64,000 nt of DNA from Spisula solida (GCA_947247005.1 OX365960.1:20274533-20338532); one strand, 5' to 3'; shown: positions 44,173 to 55,455, counted from the stretch's first letter. A program made the numbers and translations. The notes: a model not told the origin generated them from the sequence alone.

Positions 44173-44594
44173 ACAGTGTAGCAATACCACGTGATTTTTG
44201 ACTACAGTTACAAGAAGAAATTTGTAAACATTGGAAAATAAACTAGCAAGAACTATTTTATTTCTTCGTCGATTTCTTTGAAATATACGCCACGGTAAGG
44301 GGGGAATTATTTGCTTTCCTTGAAATGTAAACTGTTTTTCATCGGCTGTGCCGTTTTGTCCATTACCCTGTGAAACCGTGGAACGTGTAGGTTTCCCAGG
44401 GTAATGGAAAAATCGGTAAAGCTGCTGAAAAAAATCTTATATTTCATGGAAGGCAAATAATTTCCCCCTTAGCGTGGCGTATATTTCATAGAAATCGATG
44501 AAGAAATAAAATACTTATGGCTATATTTGTGTTCGAATGTTTACAAATTTCTACTTGGAACTGTAGTAAAAACTACGTGGTATTGCTACACTGT
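44173..44594. mobile_element. MITE family P (CAGTGTAGCAATACCACGTG ends), long fold-back
   Basis: Inverted arms of more than 100 bp: ACAGTGTAGCAATACCACGT, then GAAATTTGTAAACATT, TTATTTCTTCGTCGATTTCT and ACGCCACGGTAAGGGGG, all mirrored on the other side. About 420 bp. Isolated ends of the family occur at 32503, 32700 and 56650. Confidence 0.8.
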
Positions 44595-45610
44595 GATAGC
44601 CTATAGATAAGTTTGAAAAATATCCACAAAGCACCAAATAAAATACACACATACAGTTGTACTTGTCCAAAAATAATCACGAAACTATGTTTTTTAAAGA
44701 CCTTAGGCTCGACAAAGATGTCTCAATATCTGCCTTTGGAACTTTGGTTTTCTCAAATTGTCTTTGTATTTGAAAGTAATGTATCGCCTGATTACTAACA
44801 TTAATCTATATGGCAAATTTGATGTCGGAAAGATGTGTTAATGGAATGTTTAAAAATGTTCGCTCGTGACATACTGTAGTAAGGGAAAACTGTTTCCCAG
44901 TAATATATACTCAGCGTCAATGAAAAGTTACCACCCTATTGACTCTTATATTTTAAAATTCACGTTACACAGTGTTAAAAGCCTTACTGTTTTGACCTTA
45001 CTGTGACGTCACAGCTATCCTATTTAATAATATTCAAATACACACACTATAAAACATTTGTACCGATCTTCATATTGTATACAAAATACGGAGGTATATA
45101 TAAGTGGTAACTTTTCCGTGACGCCCAGTATATATTCCAACCGGTATATTGATAGTTCGTCATATAAGAAACAGATAAATGCAAATATAATCATTGGTAT
45201 CCGTGCTTGTTTAGTGTTTTTTTGCCCTTGAGTATGCAAATTTGGAGAAATACACTATTTTCAAGGGCAGATAATTCATAAACAAGTTCGGTGACCTATG
45301 GTAATAATATATTTTTCTGTTTCTTATGTGATCCTGTGTTCATTAACAACGTTTGGACAAAATTCTATTTTCGGTTAATACATTTTACGTAATAAAACAT
45401 CATTTTTGAAAATAGAAAGGAAGATCCGATACACCATTGGCTTCAAAGTCAACAAAAGTCATCCGGCTGTAATTCAAACATTTACTTTGGTTCCTTTTGC
45501 AACTAAATTGACCATTTTCATTGTTATACCATCGACACCAAAAGGTAACACAATTTCTCTGGCAGTATTGCACCCACTCCGTTGGTATCAAAGTTAATCC
45601 TATTATGCCA
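44595..45610. other. Downstream flank of GPCR 1
   Basis: Contains the 3' flank of the minus-strand receptor. No gene recognised; a shadow frame lies opposite the receptor end. Confidence 0.35.
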
Positions 45611-46939
45611 TTAACAAAATACTTCATGCAGTAGTTCAAACATTTTCTTACGAAAGTCTTTGTTAAAGAACCCGTAAAGGATAGGGTTAACCGCACAGTT
45701 GAACACGTATGATCTAAGAAAGAAATTCCAGACACTTTTTTCTACGTCAGTTAATACGTCATATTGATGTGGTCTGACCGTGCGGATGACGACAACGATA
45801 ATGAACGGGATGAAACTCAACACATACGCTATCGTTACTAAAAATAGCATCACGGTAGTTCGCCCCGCGTGCATTCGTCCCGCCATTTTATCTTTCTTTA
45901 TAGAGTACATGTTAGGGGCAGATAATCGAAAGTTTTGCGCTAAACTTTTTCCAATCTTGTGACGTAATGGTAGTGACATCGTCTTTAACACATCCGCTTC
46001 CTGTTTGTCTTTCTTGCTTGACTCTTCAATGTCTTCAAAGGAGCAGCTAGTTTCAGTGACGTCATTTAACACTCTTTTTCTTGGATATTCTTTGGCTGCC
46101 GTAGAAACAGAATAATGGCGTGCTTTCTCAAATCGAATCCTCTTAAACACCGCACTACCTATTCTTATGTACATAACTATGAGTACCACTAGAATCACGA
46201 CTGTTGCAAGAAACCAGATTGCTAAAATATATGACTGAATCTTGGTATGTTTGTAATGGTCATTAATCTGACACGTGTGACCTTTGATCTGAATGGTAAC
46301 ATTACCATGTTTATATGGTATAACGACCGTATGGGTGCCGTACAGAATGAATCCGGGAATGTAAAATGCGATGCCAATTAATGTAGCGACGATGCATATT
46401 GAACGAGTCTTTTTCGGTGTGAACACCGGTTTTAAAGGCCTACAAATCTTCCTGAAGCGATCAACTGCGATACCACATAATAGGAGAGCAGATATTCCAT
46501 TTAGAATATACGTAGATGTTCGACATATAGCACAAAAGACGGGAAAATCAAACGTTAGAAACTTCATTATGATGCTTATTTCTATCGGCATTGTAAATAG
46601 GCAGTTCGCAAGGTCAACCAAAGCCAAAGCGAGGATAAAAATCCGCGAAGCCGTCCGTCGCATCTTTCTCTTGTACACAAACACAGTGATAAGATTCCCT
46701 GGTATACCGACCATTATCATGATCGCTACCAATACTAACGAGGGTATTAGAATCTCCAGTTGTTTGTAATTCATTTCAGCCAACAACTCGTTTTCAACGT
46801 CAGGGTCTAATTGATAACCGTTGGCCGTGATGCGGGCGCCACTTTGGTTTCCGGAATGATAGTCATTGACCATTGTGTGGGCGACACTTTGGTTTGTAGA
46901 GCATTCCATTATCGTAGCCATTGTATGGACACACGCCAT
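45611..46939 (-). CDS. Class A (rhodopsin-like) GPCR, 442 residues, intronless coding region
   Basis: A seven-helix receptor at the plasma membrane. The N-terminus (1-60) has NQS sequons. TM1 holds GIPGN (Asn82), TM2 LALVDL (Asp109), and the end of TM3 DRF (160-162) in place of DRY. Cys136 or 139 pairs with Cys223 of loop 2. TM5 is about 237-260, the third loop is about 95 residues (265-360) with Ser/Lys-rich sequence, TM6 holds FIPF (Pro378), and TM7 NPILYGF (418-424). A short amphipathic tail ends in Cys442. ATG at 46939 is the first in frame after a likely acceptor (TTTTTGCAG|GTTTGG, exon from 46969), so a 5' UTR intron is probable. A paralogue lies 5.6 kb upstream at 52545. Ligand unknown; peptide-receptor-like, possibly near the CCK/orexin group. 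The DRF form may alter basal activity. Confidence 0.9.
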   Translation of the reverse strand: MACVHTMATIMECSTNQSVAHTMVNDYHSGNQSGARITANGYQLDPDVENELLAEMNYKQLEILIPSLVLVAIMIMVGIPGNLITVFVYKRKMRRTASRIFILALALVDLANCLFTMPIEISIIMKFLTFDFPVFCAICRTSTYILNGISALLLCGIAVDRFRKICRPLKPVFTPKKTRSICIVATLIGIAFYIPGFILYGTHTVVIPYKHGNVTIQIKGHTCQINDHYKHTKIQSYILAIWFLATVVILVVLIVMYIRIGSAVFKRIRFEKARHYSVSTAAKEYPRKRVLNDVTETSCSFEDIEESSKKDKQEADVLKTMSLPLRHKIGKSLAQNFRLSAPNMYSIKKDKMAGRMHAGRTTVMLFLVTIAYVLSFIPFIIVVVIRTVRPHQYDVLTDVEKSVWNFFLRSYVFNCAVNPILYGFFNKDFRKKMFELLHEVFC

Positions 46940-46969
46940 AATAATGCCTGTGGATTATGTCCGCCAAAC
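46940..46969 (-). other. Probable 5' UTR start of the GPCR 1 coding exon (3' splice site at 46970)
   Basis: On the minus strand CTTATTGGACGTTTTGCA then TTTTTGCAG| precedes GTTTGGCGGACATAATCC, a pyrimidine-rich acceptor 30 bases before the ATG. Coding-exon receptors with an upstream UTR intron are common. Confidence 0.5.
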
Positions 46970-47299
46970 CTGCAAAAATGCAAAACGTCCAATAAGATAA
47001 ACTGTACACAACTACTTTAATATTATGTAAAACCGTATCTGTGGATCGTCGCATTGACACTGAAGAAGCGTCATCGTCTATCGGGCATAATCGTTGAATC
47101 ATTCTATGCTTCGTTCTCAAAATATTTTACACGTAAGCACCAAACGGCAAATGGTAGCATTTCCATTTGAGCCATCGAGAAAAGACTGGTGTAGTTGGAT
47201 AAGCATTCATTTTGACCGTCACCAAAACATTCGATTACCATGTTGTGAAGGTTATCTGCTATAGGAGCAAGTTAGTACTGGTTTGTTCTGTTTTTGTCG

Positions 47300-47520
47300 T
47301 CGACTATGGTAGTCGGAACAATGGTTCGAGGGAAGAGGCCGTCGCGTAATACAGGGAATCCGGGTGCAATACCCTGGCTCTTTCCGAATGGACTCTTTGG
47401 TTCTTTAACGAACTCGGTCTACAGCGATACATTAATTAGTATACACGAAACTACCTCTGGGTTCCCAAACAGCCATGTAGAGTTGGGTAGGCAATACTAA
47501 AAACCCTTCCAGAAATGATC
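47300..47520 (-). mobile_element. SINE family 2, inverted copy
   Basis: Contains GACTCTTTGGTTCTTTAACG, CTACCTCTGGGTTCCCAA and TACCCCGACCAAGATTCCAA, the reverse complement of the family-2 body and the start of its tRNA-like head, which is truncated here. Confidence 0.7.
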
Positions 47521-47625
47521 AAGTACCCCGACCAAGATTCCAAACAGACAAATCTAAGATATTCATTCGACCACAATGTCACTACGCCAGTGCTGGTAAA
47601 TGCCATTATTATATGCTTAGATCAT

Positions 47626-48440
47626 GGACGACATTCGATTTTAGATGATTTTTTGAATGTCGTCCAATGTCGTCCAATGTCGAGCTGGACGACATTCGAT
47701 TTTTGATGATTTTTTGAATGTCGTCCAATGTCGTCCAATGTCGATCTGGACGACATTCGATTTTAGACGATTTTTTGAATGTCGTCCAATGTCGATCTGG
47801 ACGACATTCGATTTTAGACGATTTTTTTAATGTCGTCCAATGTCGTCCAATGTCGAGCTGGACGACATTCGATTTTAGACGATTTTTTGAATGTCGTCCA
47901 ATGTCGTCCAATGTCGATCTGGACGACATTCGATTTTTGATGATTTTTTTAATGTCGTCCAATGTCGTCCAATGTCGATCTGGACGACATTCGATTTTAG
48001 ACGATTTTTTTAATGTCGTCCAATGTCGTCCAATGTCGAGCTGGACGACATTCGATTTTAGACGATTTTTTGAATGTCGTCCAATGTCGTCCAATGTCGA
48101 GCTGGACGACATTCGATTTTTGATGATTTTTTGAATGTCGTCCAATGTCGTATGTCGAGCTGGACGACATTCGATTTTTTGAATGTCGTCCAATGTCGTA
48201 TGTCGAGCTGGACGACATTCGATTTTTTGAATGTCGTCCAATGTCGTATGTCGAGCTGGACGACATTCGATTTTTTGAATGTCGTCCAATGTCGTATGTC
48301 GAGCTGGACGACATTCGATTTTTTGAATGTCGTCCAATGTCGTATGTCGAGCTGGACGACATTCGATTTTTTGAATGTCGTATGTCGAGCTGGACGACAT
48401 TCGATTTTTTGAATGTCGTATGTCGTATGTCGAGCCAACT
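47626..48440 (+). repeat. Hairpin-unit minisatellite, 61-bp units changing to 48-bp units
   Basis: The 48-bp unit is GACGACATTCGATTTTTTGA then ATGTCGTCCAATGTCGTATG, TCGAGCTG. Left units are 61 bp (extra AGATGATTTTTT and a second GTCGTCCAAT). In each unit GACGACATTC and GAATGTCGTC are exact reverse complements, with an 8-base loop (18 in long units). About 15 units. The right flank GAGCCAACTTCACACAGC is shared with 7770-7965. The long frames on both strands are artefacts of the repeat. Confidence 0.9.
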
Positions 48441-49190
48441 TCACACAGCTTATGTTTTAAAATAATAGAGAAATTCATGCACTGATTATTGATAGAATTT
48501 GAAATTAAATTTGCAAAACTCTAATGTTTAAATATCTTTATGTAAAATACAAATGTAAAAAACAAAATAGTACAGTACCTTTCGAATTTGGAGATTAACT
48601 TCTAGTACTAGTAAACTTGTTGTAACGACATCACTCACTTGATCAAGTTATTATACTTTATATTTACATCTGTTGAAATACACTCGGAGTTTGTTATATA
48701 TGTGTGTAGTATATGTATATGTGTGAACACCTCGTTGTCCAATAGACTTGTTCATGTGTACTGTCTAGTGTCTACCCACTCATTATTTATATCTGATTAA
48801 TTAGAAGTGACTGACTGAGTGTAGCAATATGTATATTTATTTATAGCTACAGTTCCAAGACATGCACCGTTTTTGTCCGTGTTCGACTTACTCCGAATCG
48901 TGCGAATTATGTTTCACATTTGCAAACATTATCAGTTGCACGCGGAAAAGCATGTTAGTACTGGTTGGTAACTATACCCTACAAAACTGCTGACCTCTGC
49001 CTGCGGATCCGTTCTGTTCTTTCTTCGCTCCATTCCGTTGTGATATCCAAAAAAAAATTACTCTAAGTCCCTGTATCTGTTGTGGTTTGTCCTTGTGATG
49101 TAAAGTCGTGCGTTTATTATACCCCCGGTTATTACTCCGATTTTGTTGGACTGACTGAGGCGGCAGACTTGCGGTGTGGTATGTCGTTAT
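48441..49190. other. No gene seen
   Basis: AT-rich, with alternating TATATGTGTGTAGTATATGT near 48697. Nothing else recognised. Confidence 0.3.
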
Positions 49191-49345
49191 GTGTTATGCA
49201 TTGTCTGGGCGTTTTTGTTGATAAGTCGTCTAGTTGTCGTTTTGATCATTGTAAATGTCGGGTAATTGTGGTATTTAATGTTTTTAATTTTCTCTGCTCG
49301 GCTGTTTAAATTGAGTACTGTCTTCCCTGTTCGATCATCTCTTAT
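49190..49345 (+). mobile_element. Diverged CTGCCTTCC-end element
   Basis: GCATTGTCTGGGCG, TATTTAATGTTTTTAATTTT, CTCTGCTCGGCTGTTTAAAT and TGAGTACTGTCTTCCCTGTT follow the order of the family right end with substitutions. Confidence 0.5.
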
Positions 49346-49734
49346 CTTCTTGTATGTAGATTTGCGTCATTTATTTATTGTTCATTGTCCGGCATAACAA
49401 ATTTACCTGCTTTATAATACTCTAGCCACATAGCTACATATGGTAACCTTAACGCCCCTATTCCTCGTATTTTCTATTATCACATTTCTCCAATAATAGG
49501 TACGCTAGAAAGACAATCCAATAACAGAAATACATATTATCAAGAGAGGTAAATCTTGGTATTTGACTCAAAAAGCTGTACATGGGATGTGAAAAAAGTG
49601 TATAATGTATTGAGTAAAAGTATAAATATCGGTCACTGGAGAAGGCTTGGTTCTTTTACGCTCTATCATATTCTGCCTTGTTGTATTAACACATCTCATG
49701 TGCAGCTTTTTCAGACAAATATCAAGAATGACCC

Positions 49735-49990
49735 CCTTGATGGATGCATTTTTGTCATATAACAAGAATTATCTCCCTTGATAGCATTTTGTGACAAATA
49801 TCAATTGTGATCTCCCTTGAAAGCATTTTGTGACCAATATCAATAATTATTTCCCTTTTAAAGCATTTTGTGACCAATATCAATAATTATCCCCCTTTTA
49901 AAGCATTTTGTGACCAATATCAATAATTATCCCCCTTTTAAAGCATTTTGTGACCAATATCAAGAATGATCTCCCTTAATGGATGATTTT
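49735..49990 (+). repeat. 40-bp tandem repeat, about six units
   Basis: The unit AAGCATTTTGTGACCAATAT then CAATAATTATCCCCCTTTTA has exact 40-bp spacing in the centre, and outer units are diverged. The outer units keep GTCATATAACAA, suggesting the array grew from a single sequence. Confidence 0.85.
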
Positions 49991-50680
49991 TTTGTCATAT
50001 AACAATAGCAAACAATGAAGCTATGCTAATAAAGAACTGAGAAGTGTGTATGTACCATGAAGTGGAGTGTTTGTACGAATATGTGTTTGGTCTCCTGTCC
50101 ACTTAATGTCATTGAGATTTTGGGGGAAAATTGTCAATCGTGTACTTTTGAAAACAATGAGTATATTATTAATACTACCATAATAAAACACAGTGATTGA
50201 AAGTGTTGTTTGCGAAAAAACAACACTTGACTAATATGTCAAACGTTTCATGATAACGAGAATTTTAGTGACGTCCGTGAGCAGTCACGTATTAATATGG
50301 AATATTAACACAATGTTGTTTTTTTTAGACTGCCCATACCGCATGATAGAAGACCACATTGTAAAAACGATAATCATTTTGTATAATTTGTATGATCTTA
50401 ATGTGTCATCTTCTTTAAAATTAAAATAAAGCTATTATTATTATTATTATTATTATGGTCGTAAAGTCGAGGGTTCGAACTTTCTATTTCTATTCAACCA
50501 ACCTCATTAATATGGCCAATGTTAACAAGGATGTTCTTACTAGTTTTTCTTGTAGGTGTTTTGTGGTAGAACGTGAACATAATAAACTGATGCAGTTCCG
50601 GTCATTTCGTGCTAAAACCATTTCTTAAGCATTCTATTTATCTTCCATTAATGTCAAACCCCTTACGGGGACGTAGACAT
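49991..50680. other. Possible retroelement 3' tail
   Basis: AAATTAAAATAAAGCTATTA then a TTATTATTATTA run (about 50420-50456) looks like the 3' tail of a LINE or SINE of the (ATT)n type. A 12-bp hairpin AAGTGTTGTTT...AAACAACACTT is at about 50200-50230. No coding sequence found. Confidence 0.4.
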
Positions 50681-50684
50681 TTGT

Positions 50685-50966
50685 CTAGGCAGACTTAAAA
50701 TCAAGAGAACGAGTTGTGATACAAGGAATCCGTGTGCGTTACCCTAGCTTATTTCGAATAGACTCCTTGGTTCTTTAACGTGCTCAGTGTATAGCACCGA
50801 TACACGCGAGACTACCTCTGGGTTTCCAACAAATTTCGTCTCTAGTAAGGTAGGAAACACTGAAAAGCGTCTAATAAATGACCTAGTGCCCCGGCCGAGA
50901 TTCGAATTTGGGACCTCTCGATCAGTAATCAAGTGCGTTACCACTAGACCACTGTGCCACCAACTG
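50685..50966 (-). mobile_element. SINE family 2, inverted copy
   Basis: On the minus strand it begins GGTGGCACAGTGGTCTAGTG (box A region), has AAATTCGAATCTCGGCC (box B), and continues CTTTTCAGTGTTTCCTACC, AGAGGTAGTCTCGCGTG and GAGCACGTTAAAGAACCAAG. Confidence 0.85.
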
Positions 50967-50969
50967 TAC

Positions 50970-52544
50970 ATAATATCATTATGGCGACTTCAAGGCAAGC
51001 CACAATGTGCTGACACTGGACGAACCAGCACTTACCCAGAACAAACTATGCGGATCGTAAAGCATAAGATATACATCAGAATAATTTTAACTAGTTTTGC
51101 ACGTCGCAGCCTTGGATCGAGACCTCTCAAACTATTATGCTAAATATAAGAGGTTCATCTATTTGAAACACGTTTAAGTACTACAATTGTAATCACTTGT
51201 ATAGCTCGCCGGAGAGAACTCTAGCATTATCAATAAATAAACATGGATGAAATAGACACTGCATGATCGTTGCACCGTTTTTTATCAGCGTAGATTGAAA
51301 GACTATAAGTATGCATTAAAAGTGATTATACGCAAGATTGAACAAAAATGAACATCGCAACAAAGGCTAGTGCTATGACAGGTGGACTATGTGTATTTAA
51401 CGTTGTATATTTTCTAATTACAATGTTCTTTTACAATCGGACTCAGATATATCAACGAGGTTTACCTCTCTTGTCAAATTTTGTCCAATATTGTCCACTT
51501 TGAATTTAGAACACGAAGTCTGTCAAAAATCAAGTGCATTGTTCATTGTTGAGGATCTTATGAAAGAGTGATGAAAATTTCCTCGTTAAATAGTTATTAT
51601 TATCATAAAAATTAAAAGAAAAAAAGAAGTAATTTCATGGCAGTAGGTTGGAATATAATATCAGTATAGCGTTATCAAATTATATCTGGTTGATTTTCTG
51701 ATATTTGAAATTTATCACGATTGTTTTACCAAACAAAACAAGGGAAGTAAATCCAACAAGAGAATACTGTCAACAGCTAGTTACCTCCCTTTAATTATAC
51801 CGATATTAATAATTTCAACATTAAAGGATAAAAATTACCATAGCTATTCAACATACAATATAAACGATAATCATGACAATTAGATATAACATAAATATTA
51901 ATTTAAAAACACATGTATACAGTCAATATAACAAGGATATGTTAAGCAGCGCGCGAAACCAGATGACGCATTTAACAACGCCAATACAAGCATACCATGT
52001 TATCAATCGTGAAATATCGGCCATTTCCGTTTGTCTCCGGAAAATATACAATGCATAAAGGCCGAGGTGATCAGAATGACCTCGTTATCTCGAATTATTC
52101 AGGACCGTGAAACCTTGTTTGACTTAAATTGAGGTGCCCTGCTAATCATCGTTTAGAATAGAATCCTAATGGATTTCGAATTCGAAAATGCTTTGACTTA
52201 GCGGAGTATTCGAAATAAACGTTGAGCGGCCGAACAAATCGTTGTAAATATAATAATAATACATGTAATAACGACTTTATTTAAAGAGGCAACACAATTG
52301 GACAAGCCCAGTCTTCCCTGTGAGCCCCTATAATTGAAAGGAATTGTATTTTTCTAAATACTTGGACTGAACAGATAATTCGACGGAACGCAATCGACGT
52401 AACGAGTCATTCGACTAAAGCGAGGTCGAGATAACGAGAGGCAACTGTATTTGCAAAAGCACTACAAACATGTACGAACTTCGCGCAAATCGTGACGGAA
52501 ATGCTCTAAATTTCACTAAACAATTGTTAAATATGAGTATGAAA
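50970..52544. other. Downstream flank of GPCR 2; pogo-like remnants
   Basis: TTTATT at about 52271 (AATAAA on the minus strand) is a possible polyadenylation signal about 270 bases past the GPCR 2 stop. AACGAGAGGCAACTGTA at 52434-52451 and TTATCTCGAATTATTC near 52085 look like diverged pogo-like ends. No further gene. Confidence 0.35.
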
Positions 52545-54344
52545 CTATTTGGTGGTACTCTTTGTGCAAAACCGACAAAATATTTCTCGTAGTTTTGCAC
52601 GGAATTCTGTGTTCATGAAGCCATAGATGAATGGATTGATCATCGAGTTGATGAAATATGTCCGTAAAAACACGTGGTATAGTACCTGCTGTATCTTCCC
52701 TAACTTTGTTGGTATGTCGGGATTTGAATAACGCATTGTCACGATCACCAGGTAGGGGAGAAAGCTCACAACGAACGCTATCGTAACCATCCGCATAATT
52801 AATGTATTCCTACGCAAGCTGAACTCTTTTACTTCAACGCGGCGTAATTCATCCGAAATAATCCGGTTTAGTCTTGCCCTACTTTCGATACTTTGGCTTC
52901 TATAAAGAATCCCCCTCACGCTGTCAGGCGACATTGGGGTTATAGGGGTCATTGGAGAATTTTGAGTCAAACACGCGGTGCTTGACGTCGATCCTGACGA
53001 CAATCGTCCATTTGGTGACGTCATGTTCTTATCTCGCCGCTGAATTTTTAATCCCAGCAGTTTTCGCCGATTATCTTTGTCGTGTGCTGTATGAAATGAT
53101 CCGTCACTAGCACTATCGTCTGTTGTCGCGGATGGTTGCAACACTAGAGTATTCGGTGCAGAAGTGTGGACTTTTTCACAGTCTTTTAGATTAGGCTCAC
53201 AACACTGTTTTGAACACTTCGGTAACGAGTTATTTCCCTTGGACTGGGCTTCATCCTCCTTAAGCTGAATACATTTATTGAGCTCATCTTGTGCACTGGT
53301 CTGACACTTTTCTATATCGTTTAAAATAATACTGACATTCGTTTCATTACTCAACCTAGCTTGGGACGCAGTTAGGGACTTCGGTGTACCAGGTGATTGG
53401 TCGATTCGATTAATATTTTCTAGGGAAACAGCCCGAGAACCTTTGCTACTCCAACTCACACGATCACGGTTGTCTGACGGACTATTTGGCACAGTTCCAG
53501 TTATAGCCGACATCATGCTAATGCCGAAATATTTTAAACTATGTCGCTTTTCATCGGTCACATCGGTGTTATATGTAGTTGATATATATAGTTTCCGACC
53601 GATTAACAAATATACTAAGGTCAGTATAACGAACATTATGACATGCCCGCCGAACAGGAAGAAATAAAACCCCGCCGGCAGTTTATAATTGTCAACGTAG
53701 AAATTGGATATCAGGCAAGTTTTAATTTCAACTTGGACATTTTGTCCAGTGTCTGTGTCCTCTTTGGCTAAATAGTACGTGTATGTTCCATAAAAAATAA
53801 CCGATGGCCAGGTTATCAAAATACCTAACATGACAGCAGCGAAACAGGTCTTCTTTGCGTACCGCACACCAAGTTCCCGACCAAGGAACGGCCTGCATAC
53901 CATAAGGTAGCGGTCAATGGATATCGCAATCAGTACGAACGATGATGAAACGGACGCAATGAAGGTCGTGTACCGTGATATCTTACACAAGATGTCGTAG
54001 TCGAAACTCAATGGGTTCCACAAAATGGCCGCCTCGGTTGGCATGTTGATTAGGCAGGACATTAGATCGACACCAGCAAGTGTCAAAATAAACACAGTCG
54101 TTTTTGTTAGTTTCCACTGAGATGTGAATATATAAATCACAATTGAATTACCAACTACTCCAATAACCATGTAAACGATTACAAATATAAACGGATAGAT
54201 ATGTATCTCCTTCAACTCTCGATTTGTCTCGTCGACGATTGGTCCACTTTTGATGACGTCATTCGCGCTTAAATTCTGTGACGTGAAGTTCTCCGCCATC
54301 TTGGATAGCGTTTTGTTGTCCTCAACAGCGAAGGCAAATGTCAT
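52545..54344 (-). CDS. Class A GPCR with very long third intracellular loop, 599 residues, intronless coding region
   Basis: A plasma-membrane seven-helix receptor. The N-terminus (1-46) has NKT, NFT and NLS sequons. TM1 holds VVGNS (Asn66), TM2 LAGVDL (Asp93), TM3 ends IDRY (144-146), and TM4 holds TWP (Trp179). Cys120 and Cys210 form the usual disulphide. TM5 is about 224-248. The third loop runs about 254-515 (260 residues), rich in Ser/Thr/Pro, including SPMTPITPMSP and RSQSIESR, likely phosphorylation sites. TM6 holds VVSFLPY (524-531) and TM7 NPFIYGF (570-576). The tail is short with FCRFC, a possible palmitoylation site. The acceptor CTATTTCCAG|GACACGCC at 54352 sits eight bases before the ATG, so a 5' UTR intron is likely. 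It shares M-PxE--I, CRP, FYGT, and FLR-Y--N---NP-(I/L)YGF with GPCR 1. Ligand unknown. Confidence 0.92.
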   Translation of the reverse strand: MTFAFAVEDNKTLSKMAENFTSQNLSANDVIKSGPIVDETNRELKEIHIYPFIFVIVYMVIGVVGNSIVIYIFTSQWKLTKTTVFILTLAGVDLMSCLINMPTEAAILWNPLSFDYDILCKISRYTTFIASVSSSFVLIAISIDRYLMVCRPFLGRELGVRYAKKTCFAAVMLGILITWPSVIFYGTYTYYLAKEDTDTGQNVQVEIKTCLISNFYVDNYKLPAGFYFFLFGGHVIMFVILTLVYLLIGRKLYISTTYNTDVTDEKRHSLKYFGISMMSAITGTVPNSPSDNRDRVSWSSKGSRAVSLENINRIDQSPGTPKSLTASQARLSNETNVSIILNDIEKCQTSAQDELNKCIQLKEDEAQSKGNNSLPKCSKQCCEPNLKDCEKVHTSAPNTLVLQPSATTDDSASDGSFHTAHDKDNRRKLLGLKIQRRDKNMTSPNGRLSSGSTSSTACLTQNSPMTPITPMSPDSVRGILYRSQSIESRARLNRIISDELRRVEVKEFSLRRNTLIMRMVTIAFVVSFLPYLVIVTMRYSNPDIPTKLGKIQQVLYHVFLRTYFINSMINPFIYGFMNTEFRAKLREIFCRFCTKSTTK

Positions 54345-54352
54345 GGCGTGTC
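54345..54352 (-). other. 5' UTR remnant of the GPCR 2 coding exon
   Basis: Eight bases between the 3' splice site (TTTCCAG at 54353-54359) and the ATG. The CAG acceptor with a short pyrimidine run is moderately good. Confidence 0.55.
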
Positions 54353-54359
54353 CTGGAAA

Positions 54360-55273
54360 TAGAGAATAACGAATTAAATTCTAGGGACCATGTGAATGTC
54401 AAGAAAAATCATAAATTTTGCCAGGGGTACCGATAATACGCTTATAGGCCTTAAACTGTGGACATCGGCTCCGTTTGTACCGTTTTTACGTGCTTGTGGA
54501 CATCCTTAAGGTGGATTCCCACACTTTTGGTGAAAGAGAAATGTACGTCAGAATTATCATAATATTTGGTATGATTGAAGTATGAGATGAGAACTTTACA
54601 AATCCGCGGTTTTTAGTCCGAAAAAATAAGTTTATCAGCGTTAAAAGCGCCACCTGGCGGGACGCCATTTTCGAAGCAGTTATGACCCGTTTGCTCCGTT
54701 TTTGTAATACATTCTTATGTTCCATGTATTAAAGATGCAGTGTAAACTACCACCAGGCAATTTTTCACGAACATCAAGTCATCAACACACTTGATGCCAT
54801 TTTACACTATACTTCCTGGTTCTCGATAATTTGCATGCTAAATTATGCTGTGCTTATGGCGAGGTACGTACATTCTCCGCGTGTTTCAGTATACAATGAA
54901 CGGATGGATACAACATTACGCATTCTGTTCACGCTGCTACACATTGTCTATTGAACTATAATGCATTACAGAATATTTCAGCACGTCTGTAACGAAACAA
55001 AAATTGTCTTGTGTTTTGCTTATTACAACTAAACACTATAGCACGTGTTTGGCTTATTACAATTGAACACTTCACCACGTGTTGCAGCTATTAAGCAGCA
55101 TTGTAATAACATTTTATAGACACAATAAGACTATCAAGGTAATGTTAATACAGAAAACATACATTTTCCCGAAATAAACCCACTGGAACGAGCTTTAAGG
55201 GTATTCACAAGCAGTGGTAAAAACTGAAATAAGCGATAACATTTATATTTAAAGAAGAAAAGATGACTCGGAA
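54360..55273. other. Upstream of GPCR 2; no gene seen
   Basis: TTAAGGTGGATTCCCACA (about 54508) resembles the end of MITE family J, without a clear partner. CGCCACCTGGCGGGACG (54650) is a short inverted motif. Confidence 0.35.
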
Positions 55274-55377
55274 TACTATGGTGTCCCATTAGGGCCATCG
55301 TTGCATAGAAGTAAGTCGAAACACGAAGTATCGACCTTTTATAGCTAGGCAGCGATGGCCCTAACGGGATACCGTAG
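55274..55377. mobile_element. Fold-back element (TACTATGGTGTCCC ends)
   Basis: TACTATGGTGTCCCATTAGG then GCCATCGTTGC mirrors GCAGCGATGGCCCTAACGGG then ATACCGTAG over about 31 bp, with a 40-bp loop. Confidence 0.75.
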
Positions 55378-55455
55378 AATACCGAGAAATATCAGCATTC
55401 CAAACATACGACAAGCGAACTAAAGGGGTGGAGATTAATAGAATACGGTTACTAT

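Noticed and set aside
46371..46769. 132-codon forward frame
   Set aside because: Antisense shadow of GPCR 1.
46863..47120. 85-codon minus-strand frame upstream of GPCR 1
   Set aside because: Different frame from the receptor, and it crosses the likely 3' splice site at 46970.
47609..48478. A 289-codon frame and others over the hairpin array
   Set aside because: Pure repeat translation in several frames on both strands; no gene features.
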